Assembly: GCA_050302175.1 (NCBI GenBank)
Contig: JBNLAN010000030.1
Location: 57,372 to 121,371, forward strand
Length of the DNA: 64,000 nucleotides
Source: JBNLAN01 sp050302175
Lineage (GTDB): Bacteria > Pseudomonadota > Zetaproteobacteria > Mariprofundales > Mariprofundaceae
Reading direction: 5' to 3'
The notes beneath the pieces were generated by a model. It did not search any database. It was not told the DNA's origin and worked only from the letters and a program-made list of their open reading frames with translations. Position 1 is the first letter of the stretch. Every line of letters begins with the position of its first letter. The translations under genes and the position numbers were made by a program. This document shows positions 45,354-53,647 of the stretch, piece after piece.

Positions 45354-46648
45354 ATCGTATTGCCGTCATTGGCGGCGGCCTTGCAGGCCTCACCGCCGCC
45401 ATCCGTCTCGCGCAAAACGGGCAAGCAGTCTCCCTGTTTGAAGCAGCTCCTGAGCTCGGTGGTCGCACCCGCTCCTTTTATGACCGCACATTGAATGCCT
45501 GGGTGGATAACGGCCCGCACCTGATGGTCGGCGCTTATCGCGCCACACGCAGGCTGGCAAGAGACGCAGGCTTTGCCGCCAACATCCACTGGCAAAAAAA
45601 GCTGCGCCTGCCGCTGTGGGATAAGGCACGCGGCTTTTTCGATTTCGCACCGCCACCGTGGCTGCCGCTACCGCTCGGCATGCTGCTCTCTGCCAGCAGG
45701 CTGCCGGGTCACGATCTCTCCAGTGCAGCTGCCATGCTCCGGGTTGGCCTGGCCCGTACGCCGCCGGATCATTTAAGCGTCGCTGAATGGCTGCAGCAAC
45801 TCCGTTGCCCCAAAGCACTGATTCGCGACATGCTGGAGCCGTTGTGTCTCGGCAGCATGAATGAAGAGCTCGATTCTGCAAATGCCATGAGCTTTGCCAA
45901 AGTGCTGAAAGAGGCCTTTGCCGGACACGATGCCGCACGATTGGGCTGGTTCACCAAGCCCCTGTCCCAGGGGCTCATCGAGCCACTGGCGTCATATGCC
46001 GAATCACTCGGAGTTGAGATTCACACCTCCTGCCGCATCCGCAACCTGCAGGAGAGCGCAGACGGTATCGATCTTGAGATCAATGCAGATGAAAACAGAG
46101 ACAGCAATCAAAAAGGTGAAAGCAATCTGCAGCGTTTCGACTCTGCAATCATCGCGCTCCCGGCACATGCCCGTAACCGCTTGCTTGGCATCGCAGACGA
46201 AATTGAGACACGCCCAATCACCAATATTCACCTGTGGTTTGATGAAGGTATTCATCTCCCCGCCCCCCTGCTCGGAGGGATCGGCACTTCAGGACAGTGG
46301 TTTTTCGATGTGGCGCAGCAGTTGGACGAGGGCTGCTCTCATCTGTGTGCCGTGATCAGTGATGATCAGGAAACGCGGGAAGCAACGGCAAGTCGGATCA
46401 GCAGGGTCGCTGCCGAGATTGGTACGATTTTAGGCATTGCCTCCCCCCCGATTTCGCACCACCGCGTCATCACTGAGCGCCATGCCACCGTCATAGTTCG
46501 ACCTAAAATCAATGAGTTTATTTCCCAGCTCAGAAAAGTGACTGATATTGCCGAACAACCGCAACCCGGTGAATTTCCATCCACAATCGAGAGCGCGGTA
46601 CTACGCGGTGAGCAGGCGGCTGAATTACACCTCGTTCACTGCACATAA
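45350..46648 (+). CDS. hpnE: Hydroxysqualene dehydroxylase HpnE (TTG start)
   Basis: FAD-dependent amine-oxidase-fold enzyme that reduces hydroxysqualene to squalene, completing the pathway. The FAD site is RIAVIGGGLAGLTAAIRL at residues 3-20, followed by ELGGRTRSF. At 432 aa it has typical length. It starts with TTG overlapping the hpnD stop (TTGA). No squalene-hopene cyclase or other hopanoid gene follows in this window. Confidence 0.93.
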   Translation: MNRIAVIGGGLAGLTAAIRLAQNGQAVSLFEAAPELGGRTRSFYDRTLNAWVDNGPHLMVGAYRATRRLARDAGFAANIHWQKKLRLPLWDKARGFFDFAPPPWLPLPLGMLLSASRLPGHDLSSAAAMLRVGLARTPPDHLSVAEWLQQLRCPKALIRDMLEPLCLGSMNEELDSANAMSFAKVLKEAFAGHDAARLGWFTKPLSQGLIEPLASYAESLGVEIHTSCRIRNLQESADGIDLEINADENRDSNQKGESNLQRFDSAIIALPAHARNRLLGIADEIETRPITNIHLWFDEGIHLPAPLLGGIGTSGQWFFDVAQQLDEGCSHLCAVISDDQETREATASRISRVAAEIGTILGIASPPISHHRVITERHATVIVRPKINEFISQLRKVTDIAEQPQPGEFPSTIESAVLRGEQAAELHLVHCT

Positions 46649-46982
46649 GCGATGATTATCCACCGCTGGGTGACACGCATATCTCATTTTTAAGTTGCCC
46701 TCTCCGACTTCGTGCGATCTGTTTCTTCCATCTCATAATTCGTTGATAAAACTGGATAAATTATTATTGCATAGATTTTAGGCATGGCCCTTGTAGCTGA
46801 AGCCCAGCCGTCACCTTTTGAATTCTGCCTCACTTATCCCCGAAGTTATCCACAGCTTCTGTGGATGCATCGGCTAACTCCTTGTTTTGCAGTAAGTTGC
46901 AAAAAATCAACCCCTAAAATAACCATATTTTTTTGTCATCCCACACTTGATCGCCCCGGCATTGCCGCTATATTCAACAGCT
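46649..46982. other. 334-bp gene-free region with DnaA-box-like cluster and AT-rich tract
   Basis: This is the longest stretch without a gene. It holds a perfect DnaA box (TTATCCACA, 46846-46854) and near boxes at 46656-46664 (TTATCCACC), 46834-46842 (TTATCCCCG), 46860-46868 (TGTGGATGC, reverse) and 46751-46759 (ACTGGATAA, reverse). An AT-rich tract runs from 46741 to 46781, and another from about 46905 to 46940. Two of the boxes form a perfect hairpin (ATCCACAG, CTT, CTGTGGAT, 46848-46866). It might be a replication origin, a DnaA-controlled promoter for coq7, or chance. The open frame starting at 46784 is not convincing as a gene. Confidence 0.4.
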
Positions 46983-47648
46983 ATGGAACGCGCCGAATCA
47001 CCCAAAGATTTTCGCCACTACTCACTGGCCGATCATGTCATCGGCCATATCGATCAGGCGCTACACAATATCTTCTGCAAACAGAAGTCCAGCCGTCCCT
47101 TCCCGGCCGACAAGGCTTCTGATGTATCCGAGATGAGCGGCGAAGAGAAGCGTCTGGCCGCGAGTCTGATGCGAGTGAATCATGCTGGTGAGATGGCGGC
47201 GCAGGCGCTCTACCAGGGTCAGAGCCTCACCGCGCGCGATCCATCCATTAAAGAGAAGTTCCGGCAGGCCTCCATCGAAGAGGCCGATCATCTGAACTGG
47301 TGCCGCCGCCGTCTGGAAGAGTTGGGAGAAGGCCCATCCAGACTCGATCCTCTCTGGTATGCGGGCTCATTCGCCATCGGCATTGCTGCCGGTATCGCAG
47401 GCGATCGCTGGAACCTCGGTTTCCTTTCCGAAACCGAATATCAGGTGGTTCGCCACCTCGACAGCCATCTTGAACGCCTGCCGCAACAGGATAGCCGCAG
47501 CCGTGAGATCGTGGAGCAGATGAAGGTGGATGAACTCGGCCATGCACAACTGGCAGAGAAGCTGGGCGCCGCCGAGCTCCCTGCTCCTGTCAAGGCGTGG
47601 ATGAAAGTCACCGCCAAAATCATGACCAACCTCGCCGAGCGAATTTAG
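46983..47648 (+). CDS. coq7: Demethoxyubiquinone hydroxylase Coq7
   Basis: Di-iron hydroxylase acting late in ubiquinone synthesis (adds the C6 hydroxyl to demethoxyubiquinone). The 221-aa protein has iron-ligand helices MRVNHAGEMAAQALYQGQ (about residue 60), EEADHLNWCRRRL (ExxH, about residue 103), and the second pair around HLDSHLERL and MKVDELGHAQ. The start MERAESPKD gives normal length; an upstream frame start at 46947 is not supported. It shows that the quinone serving Sdh and bc1 includes ubiquinone. Confidence 0.95.
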   Translation: MERAESPKDFRHYSLADHVIGHIDQALHNIFCKQKSSRPFPADKASDVSEMSGEEKRLAASLMRVNHAGEMAAQALYQGQSLTARDPSIKEKFRQASIEEADHLNWCRRRLEELGEGPSRLDPLWYAGSFAIGIAAGIAGDRWNLGFLSETEYQVVRHLDSHLERLPQQDSRSREIVEQMKVDELGHAQLAEKLGAAELPAPVKAWMKVTAKIMTNLAERI

Positions 47649-48313
47649 TGCCTTTGGTCAGGGGGGTATGGGTATTCGCCATCCTGGCGTTTTCCGGACT
47701 GATTCTCATGCCTTCAAAGGTGCACGCGCTATCCCTTGATCTTGCAGCCAGCCTCTCGCAGCCGGAGCTCCAGCTCAAATCAGCAACCGATGACCGGGTG
47801 CTCGGCACCATGGTCGGGCGCTCAACACTTTGGCCGAGTGTCACTCTGAAAACCCGTGAGCGCTATTTCGGAGGTTCCCATTTCGGATATTCGGCTTCCG
47901 CAATGGCGTGGTATATGCGGATGAATCAGCAGCGGACCGGCGGCAGAGTCGTCAATCTCGGCACCTCGGCCAGAGGTTATTTTGCCTACCTGACCCCCAC
48001 TTTCTATTATCGCTTCGGCGATCGATACAGCATGGAGAGTCCAAACTGGATGGGCTCAATCGGAATTGGTGCCGGCCTCGGCTATCTCAATGTGAAAGGC
48101 AATATGGTGACAACAGAAACGGCCCCTACCCGGCTGGAGCCAATCAACTATGTCGGAGTCGGTGTTTCAACTGGCTTGTTTCTTGAAATTCTGAAAAAGA
48201 AGTGGTTTTTTCGGGTTGCCAATTATGGCCCGATGCTGAATAGCGGCTCCCTCAAGCTTGAGCTACGCAACACTTCAATCAAATTTGGCAGGAGCTTCGA
48301 ATTTGATCTGTAA
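47648..48313 (+). CDS. Exported protein of unknown function, probable outer-membrane barrel
   Basis: A 221-aa protein starting at GTG 47648, which overlaps the coq7 stop by one base (TAGTG). A signal peptide (VFAILAFSGLILMPSKVHA) is followed by alternating polar and aromatic strands (YFAYLTPTFYYRFGDRY, WMGSIGIGAGLGYLNV, NYVGVGVSTGLFLEIL) and a C-terminal ...RSFEFDL ending close to an outer-membrane-protein signature (terminal aromatic two residues before the end). I infer a small beta-barrel. The family is not recognised. Confidence 0.6.
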   Translation: MPLVRGVWVFAILAFSGLILMPSKVHALSLDLAASLSQPELQLKSATDDRVLGTMVGRSTLWPSVTLKTRERYFGGSHFGYSASAMAWYMRMNQQRTGGRVVNLGTSARGYFAYLTPTFYYRFGDRYSMESPNWMGSIGIGAGLGYLNVKGNMVTTETAPTRLEPINYVGVGVSTGLFLEILKKKWFFRVANYGPMLNSGSLKLELRNTSIKFGRSFEFDL

Positions 48314-48332
48314 TTCCGAATTTGGTCTGTAA
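48295..48332 (+). repeat. 19-bp tandem duplication over the 3' end of the exported-protein gene
   Basis: Two adjacent 19-base copies differ at three positions. The first ends the gene (...GAATTTGATCTGTAA) and the second repeats the same with its own TAA just downstream. It does not change the protein end. Confidence 0.75.
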
Positions 48333-48368
48333 TAAATAATCGCTCATGGTCAAACAATAGATCCCCAC

Positions 48369-48397
48369 CTGACGAACCTGCCCACGGCATGTATCAT
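48369..48397 (+). promoter_or_regulatory. Sigma-70 promoter for yebC-ruv-ybgC-tol
   Basis: CTGACG (48369-48374), a 17-base spacer and TATCAT (48392-48397) lie 36 bases before the yebC ATG. The next eight genes follow with overlaps or gaps of at most 15 bases, so they could share it. Confidence 0.5.
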
Positions 48398-48432
48398 CCG
48401 GGCTAATCATTTTCAGGGAGTCGCGCCTTTCC

Positions 48433-49188
48433 ATGTCCGGTCACAGCAAATGGTCCACTATCAAACACAAAAAAGCAGCCGCCGATGCCAAGCGCGGCAA
48501 GGTATTCACCCGCTATATCCGTGAAATCACCGTGGCTGCCCGCATTGGTGGTGGCGATGTGGATGCCAACCCGCGCTTAAGAGCCGCTGTAAGCGCTGCT
48601 CGCGGCGTGAATATGCCAAAAGATAATATCGACCGAGCCATTGCCCGTGGCGCCGGTGGTGAAGATGGCTCCAACATCGAGGAGATTCGCTACGAGGGTT
48701 ACGGGCAAGGGGGCGTCGCCATTCTCGTCGACTGCATGACCGACAACCGCAACCGTACCGTGGCAGCTGTGCGCTCCGCCTTCACCAAAGGTGGTGGCAA
48801 TATGGGCGAATCCGGCTGCGTGTCCTGGATGTTCCACCAGAAAGGCCAGTTCATCTTCGACCGTAACAACTTCACCGAAGAGCAGATCATGGAAGCCGCC
48901 CTCGAGGCTGGAGCCGAGGATGTGAAGGATGATGCGGAAGCAGGCTGTATTGAAGTCACTTCCGACTTCGCCGATTTCTCCTCCGTGCAGGAAGCCTTCG
49001 AGGCTGCAACCCTCACTCCGGAGGTGGCCGAGATAACCTGGATTCCCGAAAACACTATCGCCATCGAAGGCGAACCTGCCGAGAAGCTGCTGCGCCTGAT
49101 CGAGCGGCTGGAAGATCTGGACGACGTGCAAAATGTGTATGCCAACTACGACATCTCCGAGGCGGAGATGGAACGGATCAACGCCTGA
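48433..49188 (+). CDS. yebC: YebC/PmpR family translation or transcription factor
   Basis: A 251-aa cytoplasmic protein with the YebC N-terminal signature MSGHSKWSTIKHKKAAADAKRG at residues 1-22 and three domains. Family members were described as transcription regulators (PmpR), and more recent work ties them to ribosomes stalled at proline stretches. Its stop overlaps the ruvC ATG (TGATG); yebC-ruvC-ruvA-ruvB is a common order. Confidence 0.96.
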   Translation: MSGHSKWSTIKHKKAAADAKRGKVFTRYIREITVAARIGGGDVDANPRLRAAVSAARGVNMPKDNIDRAIARGAGGEDGSNIEEIRYEGYGQGGVAILVDCMTDNRNRTVAAVRSAFTKGGGNMGESGCVSWMFHQKGQFIFDRNNFTEEQIMEAALEAGAEDVKDDAEAGCIEVTSDFADFSSVQEAFEAATLTPEVAEITWIPENTIAIEGEPAEKLLRLIERLEDLDDVQNVYANYDISEAEMERINA

Positions 49189-49694
49189 TGCGCATTCTCG
49201 GTGTGGATCCCGGCTCTCGCCGCACCGGTGTCGGCATCATCGAAGCTGAGGGAAACCGCCTTGTGTATATCCACCATACGGTAATCGCACCGACGGTCGA
49301 TGAGTTCACCGCGCGCATGGGCGAGCTTTTTCACGGCCTCTCGGACATTATCCGTGAATTCAAACCGGATGAGATCGGCATGGAGGATGTGTTCATGGCG
49401 AAAAATGCCGCCTCGGCACTCAAACTCGGGCAGGCCCGTGGCGCCCTGATCGCCGCCTGTGCCGCTGCCAACCTCACGGTAACCCCGTACAGCCCCACCA
49501 AGGTGAAACAGGCGCTGGTGGGCTTTGGACGCGCCGAGAAGGGGCAGATCGGCCACATGATCGGCCTGCTGCTCTCCCCTCCTTCACCGGTGCAGGAGGA
49601 TGCCGCCGATGCGCTGGCAGTGGCGATTTGTCATGCCAACCACGCCGCTTCGAATACGGCACAGGCAAGATTACGCGCAGGAGGGGCACGATGA
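49188..49694 (+). CDS. ruvC: Holliday junction resolvase RuvC
   Basis: Dimeric endonuclease that cuts Holliday junctions. The 168-aa RNase H-like fold keeps its acidic active site: ILGVDPGSRRTGVG (Asp7), IGMEDVF (Glu, about residue 66) and QEDAADALAVAIC (Asp pair, about residues 137-140). The start overlaps the yebC stop and the end overlaps the ruvA ATG by ATGA. Confidence 0.97.
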   Translation: MRILGVDPGSRRTGVGIIEAEGNRLVYIHHTVIAPTVDEFTARMGELFHGLSDIIREFKPDEIGMEDVFMAKNAASALKLGQARGALIAACAAANLTVTPYSPTKVKQALVGFGRAEKGQIGHMIGLLLSPPSPVQEDAADALAVAICHANHAASNTAQARLRAGGAR

Positions 49695-50254
49695 TCGGCT
49701 GGCTGGCTGGCACGGTGCGCGAGATCGATCCGGCAGGATATCTGCTGCTGGATGTGAACGGGGTTGGCTACGACGTGCATGTGAGCATGCAGACACTTTG
49801 CCAGCAGAAAAACGGGCAGAAGGCCGAACTCTATATCCACACGCATGTACGTGAGGACCAGATCACCCTGTTCGGCTTCGGCTCGGTGCGTGAGCGTGAA
49901 CTGTTTCGCAAACTCAATACGGTTTCCGGCATCGGTGCCCGCACTGCAATTGCACTACTCTCAGGCATGAGCGTGGATGAGCTGCTCGCCGCCATCGACA
50001 GCGGCAACGACACCGCCATCGCCCGCACCCCCGGCATCGGCAAGAAGACCGCGCAGCGCCTGATTCTGGAGCTGAAAGGCAAGCTGGTGGCAGGCGAAAG
50101 CGGTAGTGCTTCCGGTGGCATGCTCGCCGATCTGCGCTCCGCACTGGAAAACCTCGGCTACAAACCGGCCCAGATCGACGCCGCTCTCAAAACGCTGGAA
50201 GTTTCCGACGATTTCGAGAAGATGTTCCGCATGGCACTGAAGGCGCTGGGCTAG
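49691..50254 (+). CDS. ruvA: Holliday junction branch-migration protein RuvA
   Basis: Junction-binding tetramer that loads RuvB. The 187-aa protein begins MIGWLAGTVREID with the OB fold (residues 1-65), two helix-hairpin-helix motifs (VSGIGARTAIALLSG and TPGIGKKTAQRLI, about residues 75 and 112), and a C-terminal three-helix domain III that contacts RuvB. A longer frame inside ruvC is rejected because ATG 49691 overlaps the ruvC stop. Confidence 0.96.
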   Translation: MIGWLAGTVREIDPAGYLLLDVNGVGYDVHVSMQTLCQQKNGQKAELYIHTHVREDQITLFGFGSVRERELFRKLNTVSGIGARTAIALLSGMSVDELLAAIDSGNDTAIARTPGIGKKTAQRLILELKGKLVAGESGSASGGMLADLRSALENLGYKPAQIDAALKTLEVSDDFEKMFRMALKALG

Positions 50255-50269
50255 AGAGCCTGACCAGAC

Positions 50270-51310
50270 ATGAGCGATTCCGAGCATCTGCATCACGAAC
50301 GTATCCTGAGCGGCAACGAGCTGCGCGAGGACCCCTGGGATGCCGCACTACGCCCGAAGAAACTCGAGGATTATATCGGGCAGGAGAAGATTCGCGCCAA
50401 TCTGAGCGTGTTCATGCAGGCGGCACAGAAACGCAACGAATCGCTCGATCACACCCTGCTCTACGGCCCGCCGGGGCTTGGCAAGACCACACTCGCCAAC
50501 ATCATCGCCAACGAGATGGGCGTCAGCATCCGTACCACCTCGGGGCCGGTGATCGAACGCCCGGGCGATCTCGCCGCCATGCTCACCAATCTCGAAGAGG
50601 GTGATGTACTCTTCATCGACGAAATCCATCGCTTAAGCCCACAGATCGAAGAGATTCTCTATCCGGCGCTGGAGGACTACCAGCTCGATATCGTCATCGG
50701 GCAGGGCCCTGCCGCCCGCTCCATCAAGATGGACCTGCCGCGTTTCACGCTGGTGGGCGCCACCACGCGCGCCGGGCTTCTCACCAATCCGCTGCGGGAT
50801 CGATTCGGCGTCATCCTGCGGCTGGAGTTTTACAGCCATACCGAACTCTCCACCATTGTCTCCCGCTCGGCAGGACTGCTGGGCATCGACACCGATAGCG
50901 ATGGCGCGCACGAGATTGCCAAACGATCGCGCGGCACCCCGCGTATCGCCAATCGCCTGTTAAAGAGGGTGCGGGATTTTGCCGAGATCGAGCACGGGGG
51001 AAGCATCACGCAAGCCGTGGCCGACGCAGCACTCACACGGCTGGAAGTAGATCATCTCGGCCTCGATTTCATGGACCGGCGACTGCTGACCACCATCATC
51101 GATAAATTCGCCGGCGGGCCGGTTGGGCTCGACACACTGGGCGCCTCCATCGCCGAAGAGAGCGGCACCATCGAGGATGTGCTGGAACCATTCCTGATGC
51201 AGGAGGGGCTGCTGGCCCGCACCCCGCGCGGGCGCATCGCCACCCCGCTGGCCTATGAGCATCTGCAGCGGCAACTGCCCGAAGTGCACGGGCAGGGAAG
51301 TCTGCTGTGA
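50270..51310 (+). CDS. ruvB: Holliday junction branch-migration ATPase RuvB
   Basis: AAA+ motor ring of branch migration, 346 aa. Walker A is YGPPGLGKTTLANIIA (about residue 63), Walker B is LFIDEIHRLSP, sensor 1 is VGATTRAGLLT, and the arginine finger is in the DRFGV segment. A C-terminal winged-helix domain begins about residue 270. It lies 15 bases after ruvA and overlaps ybgC (GTGA). Confidence 0.98.
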   Translation: MSDSEHLHHERILSGNELREDPWDAALRPKKLEDYIGQEKIRANLSVFMQAAQKRNESLDHTLLYGPPGLGKTTLANIIANEMGVSIRTTSGPVIERPGDLAAMLTNLEEGDVLFIDEIHRLSPQIEEILYPALEDYQLDIVIGQGPAARSIKMDLPRFTLVGATTRAGLLTNPLRDRFGVILRLEFYSHTELSTIVSRSAGLLGIDTDSDGAHEIAKRSRGTPRIANRLLKRVRDFAEIEHGGSITQAVADAALTRLEVDHLGLDFMDRRLLTTIIDKFAGGPVGLDTLGASIAEESGTIEDVLEPFLMQEGLLARTPRGRIATPLAYEHLQRQLPEVHGQGSLL

Positions 51311-51741
51311 CCACGCTTTCGTATAACTTTCCGGTGCGGGTCTATTACGAAGACACCGATGCGGGCGGCGTGGTCTACCACTCCACCTACCTGAATTTCA
51401 TGGAACGTGCCCGCACCGAATTTCTGCGCGAGTCGGGTATCGAACTGGGAGTCGCCGAGGCGGAGCACGGTGTGCTGTTCGCAGTCACCGAAGCGCACCT
51501 GAAGTATCTCTCCCCTGCCCGGCACGATGATCTTTTAGAGATCGAAACCATGCTGGCAGCCAGCGGTGGCGCTCGTCTGTTTTTCACGCAGAATATCCGC
51601 CGCAGGGGCGAAGATGCGATTCTGGTCAGCAGCGAAATCCAGGTGGCCTGCATGGATCGTAACGGCAAGGCCCGCCGTATCCCTGCCAATATTCAAACTG
51701 TGATCCGGGCGCACCTGCCCCAATCCGTTCACAAGGAGTAA
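51307..51741 (+). CDS. ybgC: Acyl-CoA thioesterase YbgC of the Tol-Pal cluster
   Basis: Hot-dog-fold thioesterase of 144 aa. YYEDTDAGGVVYHSTYLNFMERAR at residues 14-37 holds the catalytic Asp of the 4-hydroxybenzoyl-CoA thioesterase subclass. It is normally the first gene of the tol-pal cluster, as here. It starts with GTG overlapping the ruvB stop and is followed three bases later by tolQ. Confidence 0.95.
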   Translation: MTTLSYNFPVRVYYEDTDAGGVVYHSTYLNFMERARTEFLRESGIELGVAEAEHGVLFAVTEAHLKYLSPARHDDLLEIETMLAASGGARLFFTQNIRRRGEDAILVSSEIQVACMDRNGKARRIPANIQTVIRAHLPQSVHKE

Positions 51742-51744
51742 GCA

Positions 51745-52437
51745 ATGAATGCCGATTTGAGCGTATGGACGCTGGTACTACATGCAGGAATCATCGTGAA
51801 GCTGGTGCTGATCGGCCTGATCGCGCTCTCGATCATGTCGTGGGCCATCATCTACAACAAATGGCGTCTCTACCGCAAAATCCGTCAGGAGGGCGATGAA
51901 TTCTCGCATGCATTCTGGGGCGGCACGGATATGGATTCCATCCACTCCAGCATCCCCAATCGCTATCCCGATAGTCCGCTGCCAAATATTTTTCAGAGCG
52001 GCTACCGCGAATTCATGCGCCAGCGCCGTGATTCATCCGCCACTGACACACAAATGAAAATCGTGGCGGGCAGCGGTCTCGATGGCATCCGCCGCTCGCT
52101 CGATGCAGCCTTCTCAAGGGAAATGGAGAAGCTCTCCCGCCACCTGGCATTCCTGGCCACAGTAGGCTCCACCTCCCCCTTCATCGGCCTGTTCGGCACC
52201 GTCTGGGGCATTGTGAATGCCTTCCAGAATATCGGACTTACGCAAAACACTTCGCTCGCCGCTGTTGCTCCCGGCATTGCGGAAGCGCTGGTCGCCACCG
52301 CCTTCGGCCTGATCGCGGCGATCCCTGCCGTGGTGGCCTACAACAAGTTCACCGCCGATCTGAAACGTACGGCCAGCAATATGGAGCAGTTCTCCTCGGA
52401 GTTCCTCAATATTCTGGCCCGGCACGTCAAAGGGTAA
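51745..52437 (+). CDS. tolQ: Tol-Pal system inner-membrane protein TolQ
   Basis: Proton-channel subunit of the Tol motor, 230 aa. An N-terminal helix (KLVLIGLIALSIMSWAIIY) is followed after a cytoplasmic domain by the MotA/TolQ/ExbB core (LAFLATVGSTSPFIGLFGTVWG, about residue 135) and GIAEALVATAFGLIAAIPAVVAYN. Ribosome site AAGGAG lies before the ATG. Confidence 0.97.
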   Translation: MNADLSVWTLVLHAGIIVKLVLIGLIALSIMSWAIIYNKWRLYRKIRQEGDEFSHAFWGGTDMDSIHSSIPNRYPDSPLPNIFQSGYREFMRQRRDSSATDTQMKIVAGSGLDGIRRSLDAAFSREMEKLSRHLAFLATVGSTSPFIGLFGTVWGIVNAFQNIGLTQNTSLAAVAPGIAEALVATAFGLIAAIPAVVAYNKFTADLKRTASNMEQFSSEFLNILARHVKG

Positions 52438-52449
52438 CGGGAGCAAGCC

Positions 52450-52866
52450 ATGTGGGCCGGCCAGAGCAAATGGAGCAAAGACACCGAACCGATGGGCGAG
52501 ATCAACGTCACCCCACTCGTCGATGTGATGCTGGTGCTGCTGATCATTTTCATGGTCACCGCCCCGCTACTAACACAGGGGGTGAGTGTCGATCTCCCCG
52601 ATGCCGATGCGCCGCCAATGCAGCAGAATGTGGAGCCGCTGGTGATCACCGTCCGCTCTAACGGAAAAATTTACCTGCAAAAGCATGAGATCGCGCTGAA
52701 CAAACTGGCACCCCGCATTGCCGCCATGCGTGAGGCCAACAAGGAGCTTCCGGTCTTCATCCGCGGCGATGCCAAAACCCCATACGAAAAGATCGCTCAG
52801 GTGATGGGGCTGCTCTCCAAGGCCAATATCCAGAAGGTCGGACTTGTCACAGAGCCTGTCCGCTAA
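52450..52866 (+). CDS. tolR: Tol-Pal system protein TolR
   Basis: ExbD/TolR family protein of 138 aa with one membrane helix (VDVMLVLLIIFMVTAPLLT, about residues 23-41) that carries the proton-path Asp in PLVDVML. The periplasmic domain has VITVRSNGKIYL and PVFIRGDAKTPYEKIAQVM. It overlaps tolA by 23 bases. Confidence 0.96.
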   Translation: MWAGQSKWSKDTEPMGEINVTPLVDVMLVLLIIFMVTAPLLTQGVSVDLPDADAPPMQQNVEPLVITVRSNGKIYLQKHEIALNKLAPRIAAMREANKELPVFIRGDAKTPYEKIAQVMGLLSKANIQKVGLVTEPVR

Positions 52867-53533
52867 GCCGCTCAATCTGCGACTCGATCAGCGGCTCGAT
52901 GCTTTCGGCATCACCCGCGAAGACCTGCTGTTTGCGGCAGGCCTGCATGTTGCCATTGTTATCCTGCTCGCCCTTGCCAGCCTGTTTGCCTCCTCAAGGC
53001 ATGACATGCCCGAATTCGTCTCCGTTACCATGGTCACCCCAGCCGAACTCGCACAACAGCAGCGCGCAGCCAAAAAACATGCCACGGCACCGAAGCCGGA
53101 TGCGCTGCCGGACCCTGCGAAAAAAGCGGTACCCGCACCGAAGGAGGAAGAATTCGACCCCTTCGCACCGGTCGAATCGAGCTCGGATGTCACCACCGAG
53201 CGCAAGGAGATCAGTGAGGAGATGAGCGAGCTGCTTAGCCGCCAGCTCACCTCTTCGGAATACAATCGCTATGTGGCGATGATGCAGCGCGCCATCGAAA
53301 AGCGCTGGAAAGCGCCGGGCAACCTGCCGCAGAGCACCGCCGACCCGCTGGTGGAAATGGTGCTCACCCCCACCGGGGGCCTGGCATCGGTACGGATTAT
53401 CGAATCTTCCGGCCATGCCGGGCTCGATGAGTCGCTGATCCGTGCCATCCAGGCAGCGGCCCCCTTCACCATCCCGGCCGAGCAGTTCGAGCTCTTCCGC
53501 ATCAATCGCATGCGCTTCCACCCGATCAAATAA
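52844..53533 (+). CDS. tolA: TolA-like envelope-spanning protein with TonB-type C-terminus (TTG start)
   Basis: A 229-aa protein with one N-terminal membrane helix (DLLFAAGLHVAIVILLALASLF), a Pro/Lys/Ala-rich spacer (APKPDALPDPAKKAVPAPKE) and a C-terminal TolA/TonB domain (MMQRAIEKRWKAPGNLPQ, VEMVLTPTGGLASVRIIESSG). It links TolQR to the outer membrane. The spacer is much shorter than in E. coli TolA (421 aa). TTG 52844 has AAGG before it. The usual next genes tolB and pal are absent; AT-rich inserted genes follow instead. Confidence 0.88.
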   Translation: MSQSLSAKPLNLRLDQRLDAFGITREDLLFAAGLHVAIVILLALASLFASSRHDMPEFVSVTMVTPAELAQQQRAAKKHATAPKPDALPDPAKKAVPAPKEEEFDPFAPVESSSDVTTERKEISEEMSELLSRQLTSSEYNRYVAMMQRAIEKRWKAPGNLPQSTADPLVEMVLTPTGGLASVRIIESSGHAGLDESLIRAIQAAAPFTIPAEQFELFRINRMRFHPIK

Positions 53534-53545
53534 TCCGAACCTGCC

Positions 53546-53574
53546 TGTCGCTTCCAACCAAAAGCGGACATTAG
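53546..53574 (+). repeat. Accessory-module border repeat, copy B
   Basis: TGTCGCTTCCAACCAAAAGC followed by GGACATTAG lies 12 bases after the tolA stop, at the left edge of the AT-rich insert. TGTC-GCTT and AAGCGGACA pair with one gap. It shares AAAGCGGnCATT with copies A and C. Confidence 0.45.
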
Positions 53575-53647
53575 AGATCAGTATTGTGCCCCCGAATGCT
53601 CTTTATCCTAATTGTCAGTCTGTCTTGATTTGACTAGGTTAAATTAG

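Noticed and set aside
46784..47122. 112-aa open frame starting in the hpnE-coq7 gap
   Set aside because: Overlaps coq7 in another frame, lacks a ribosome site, and its product looks like non-coding translation.
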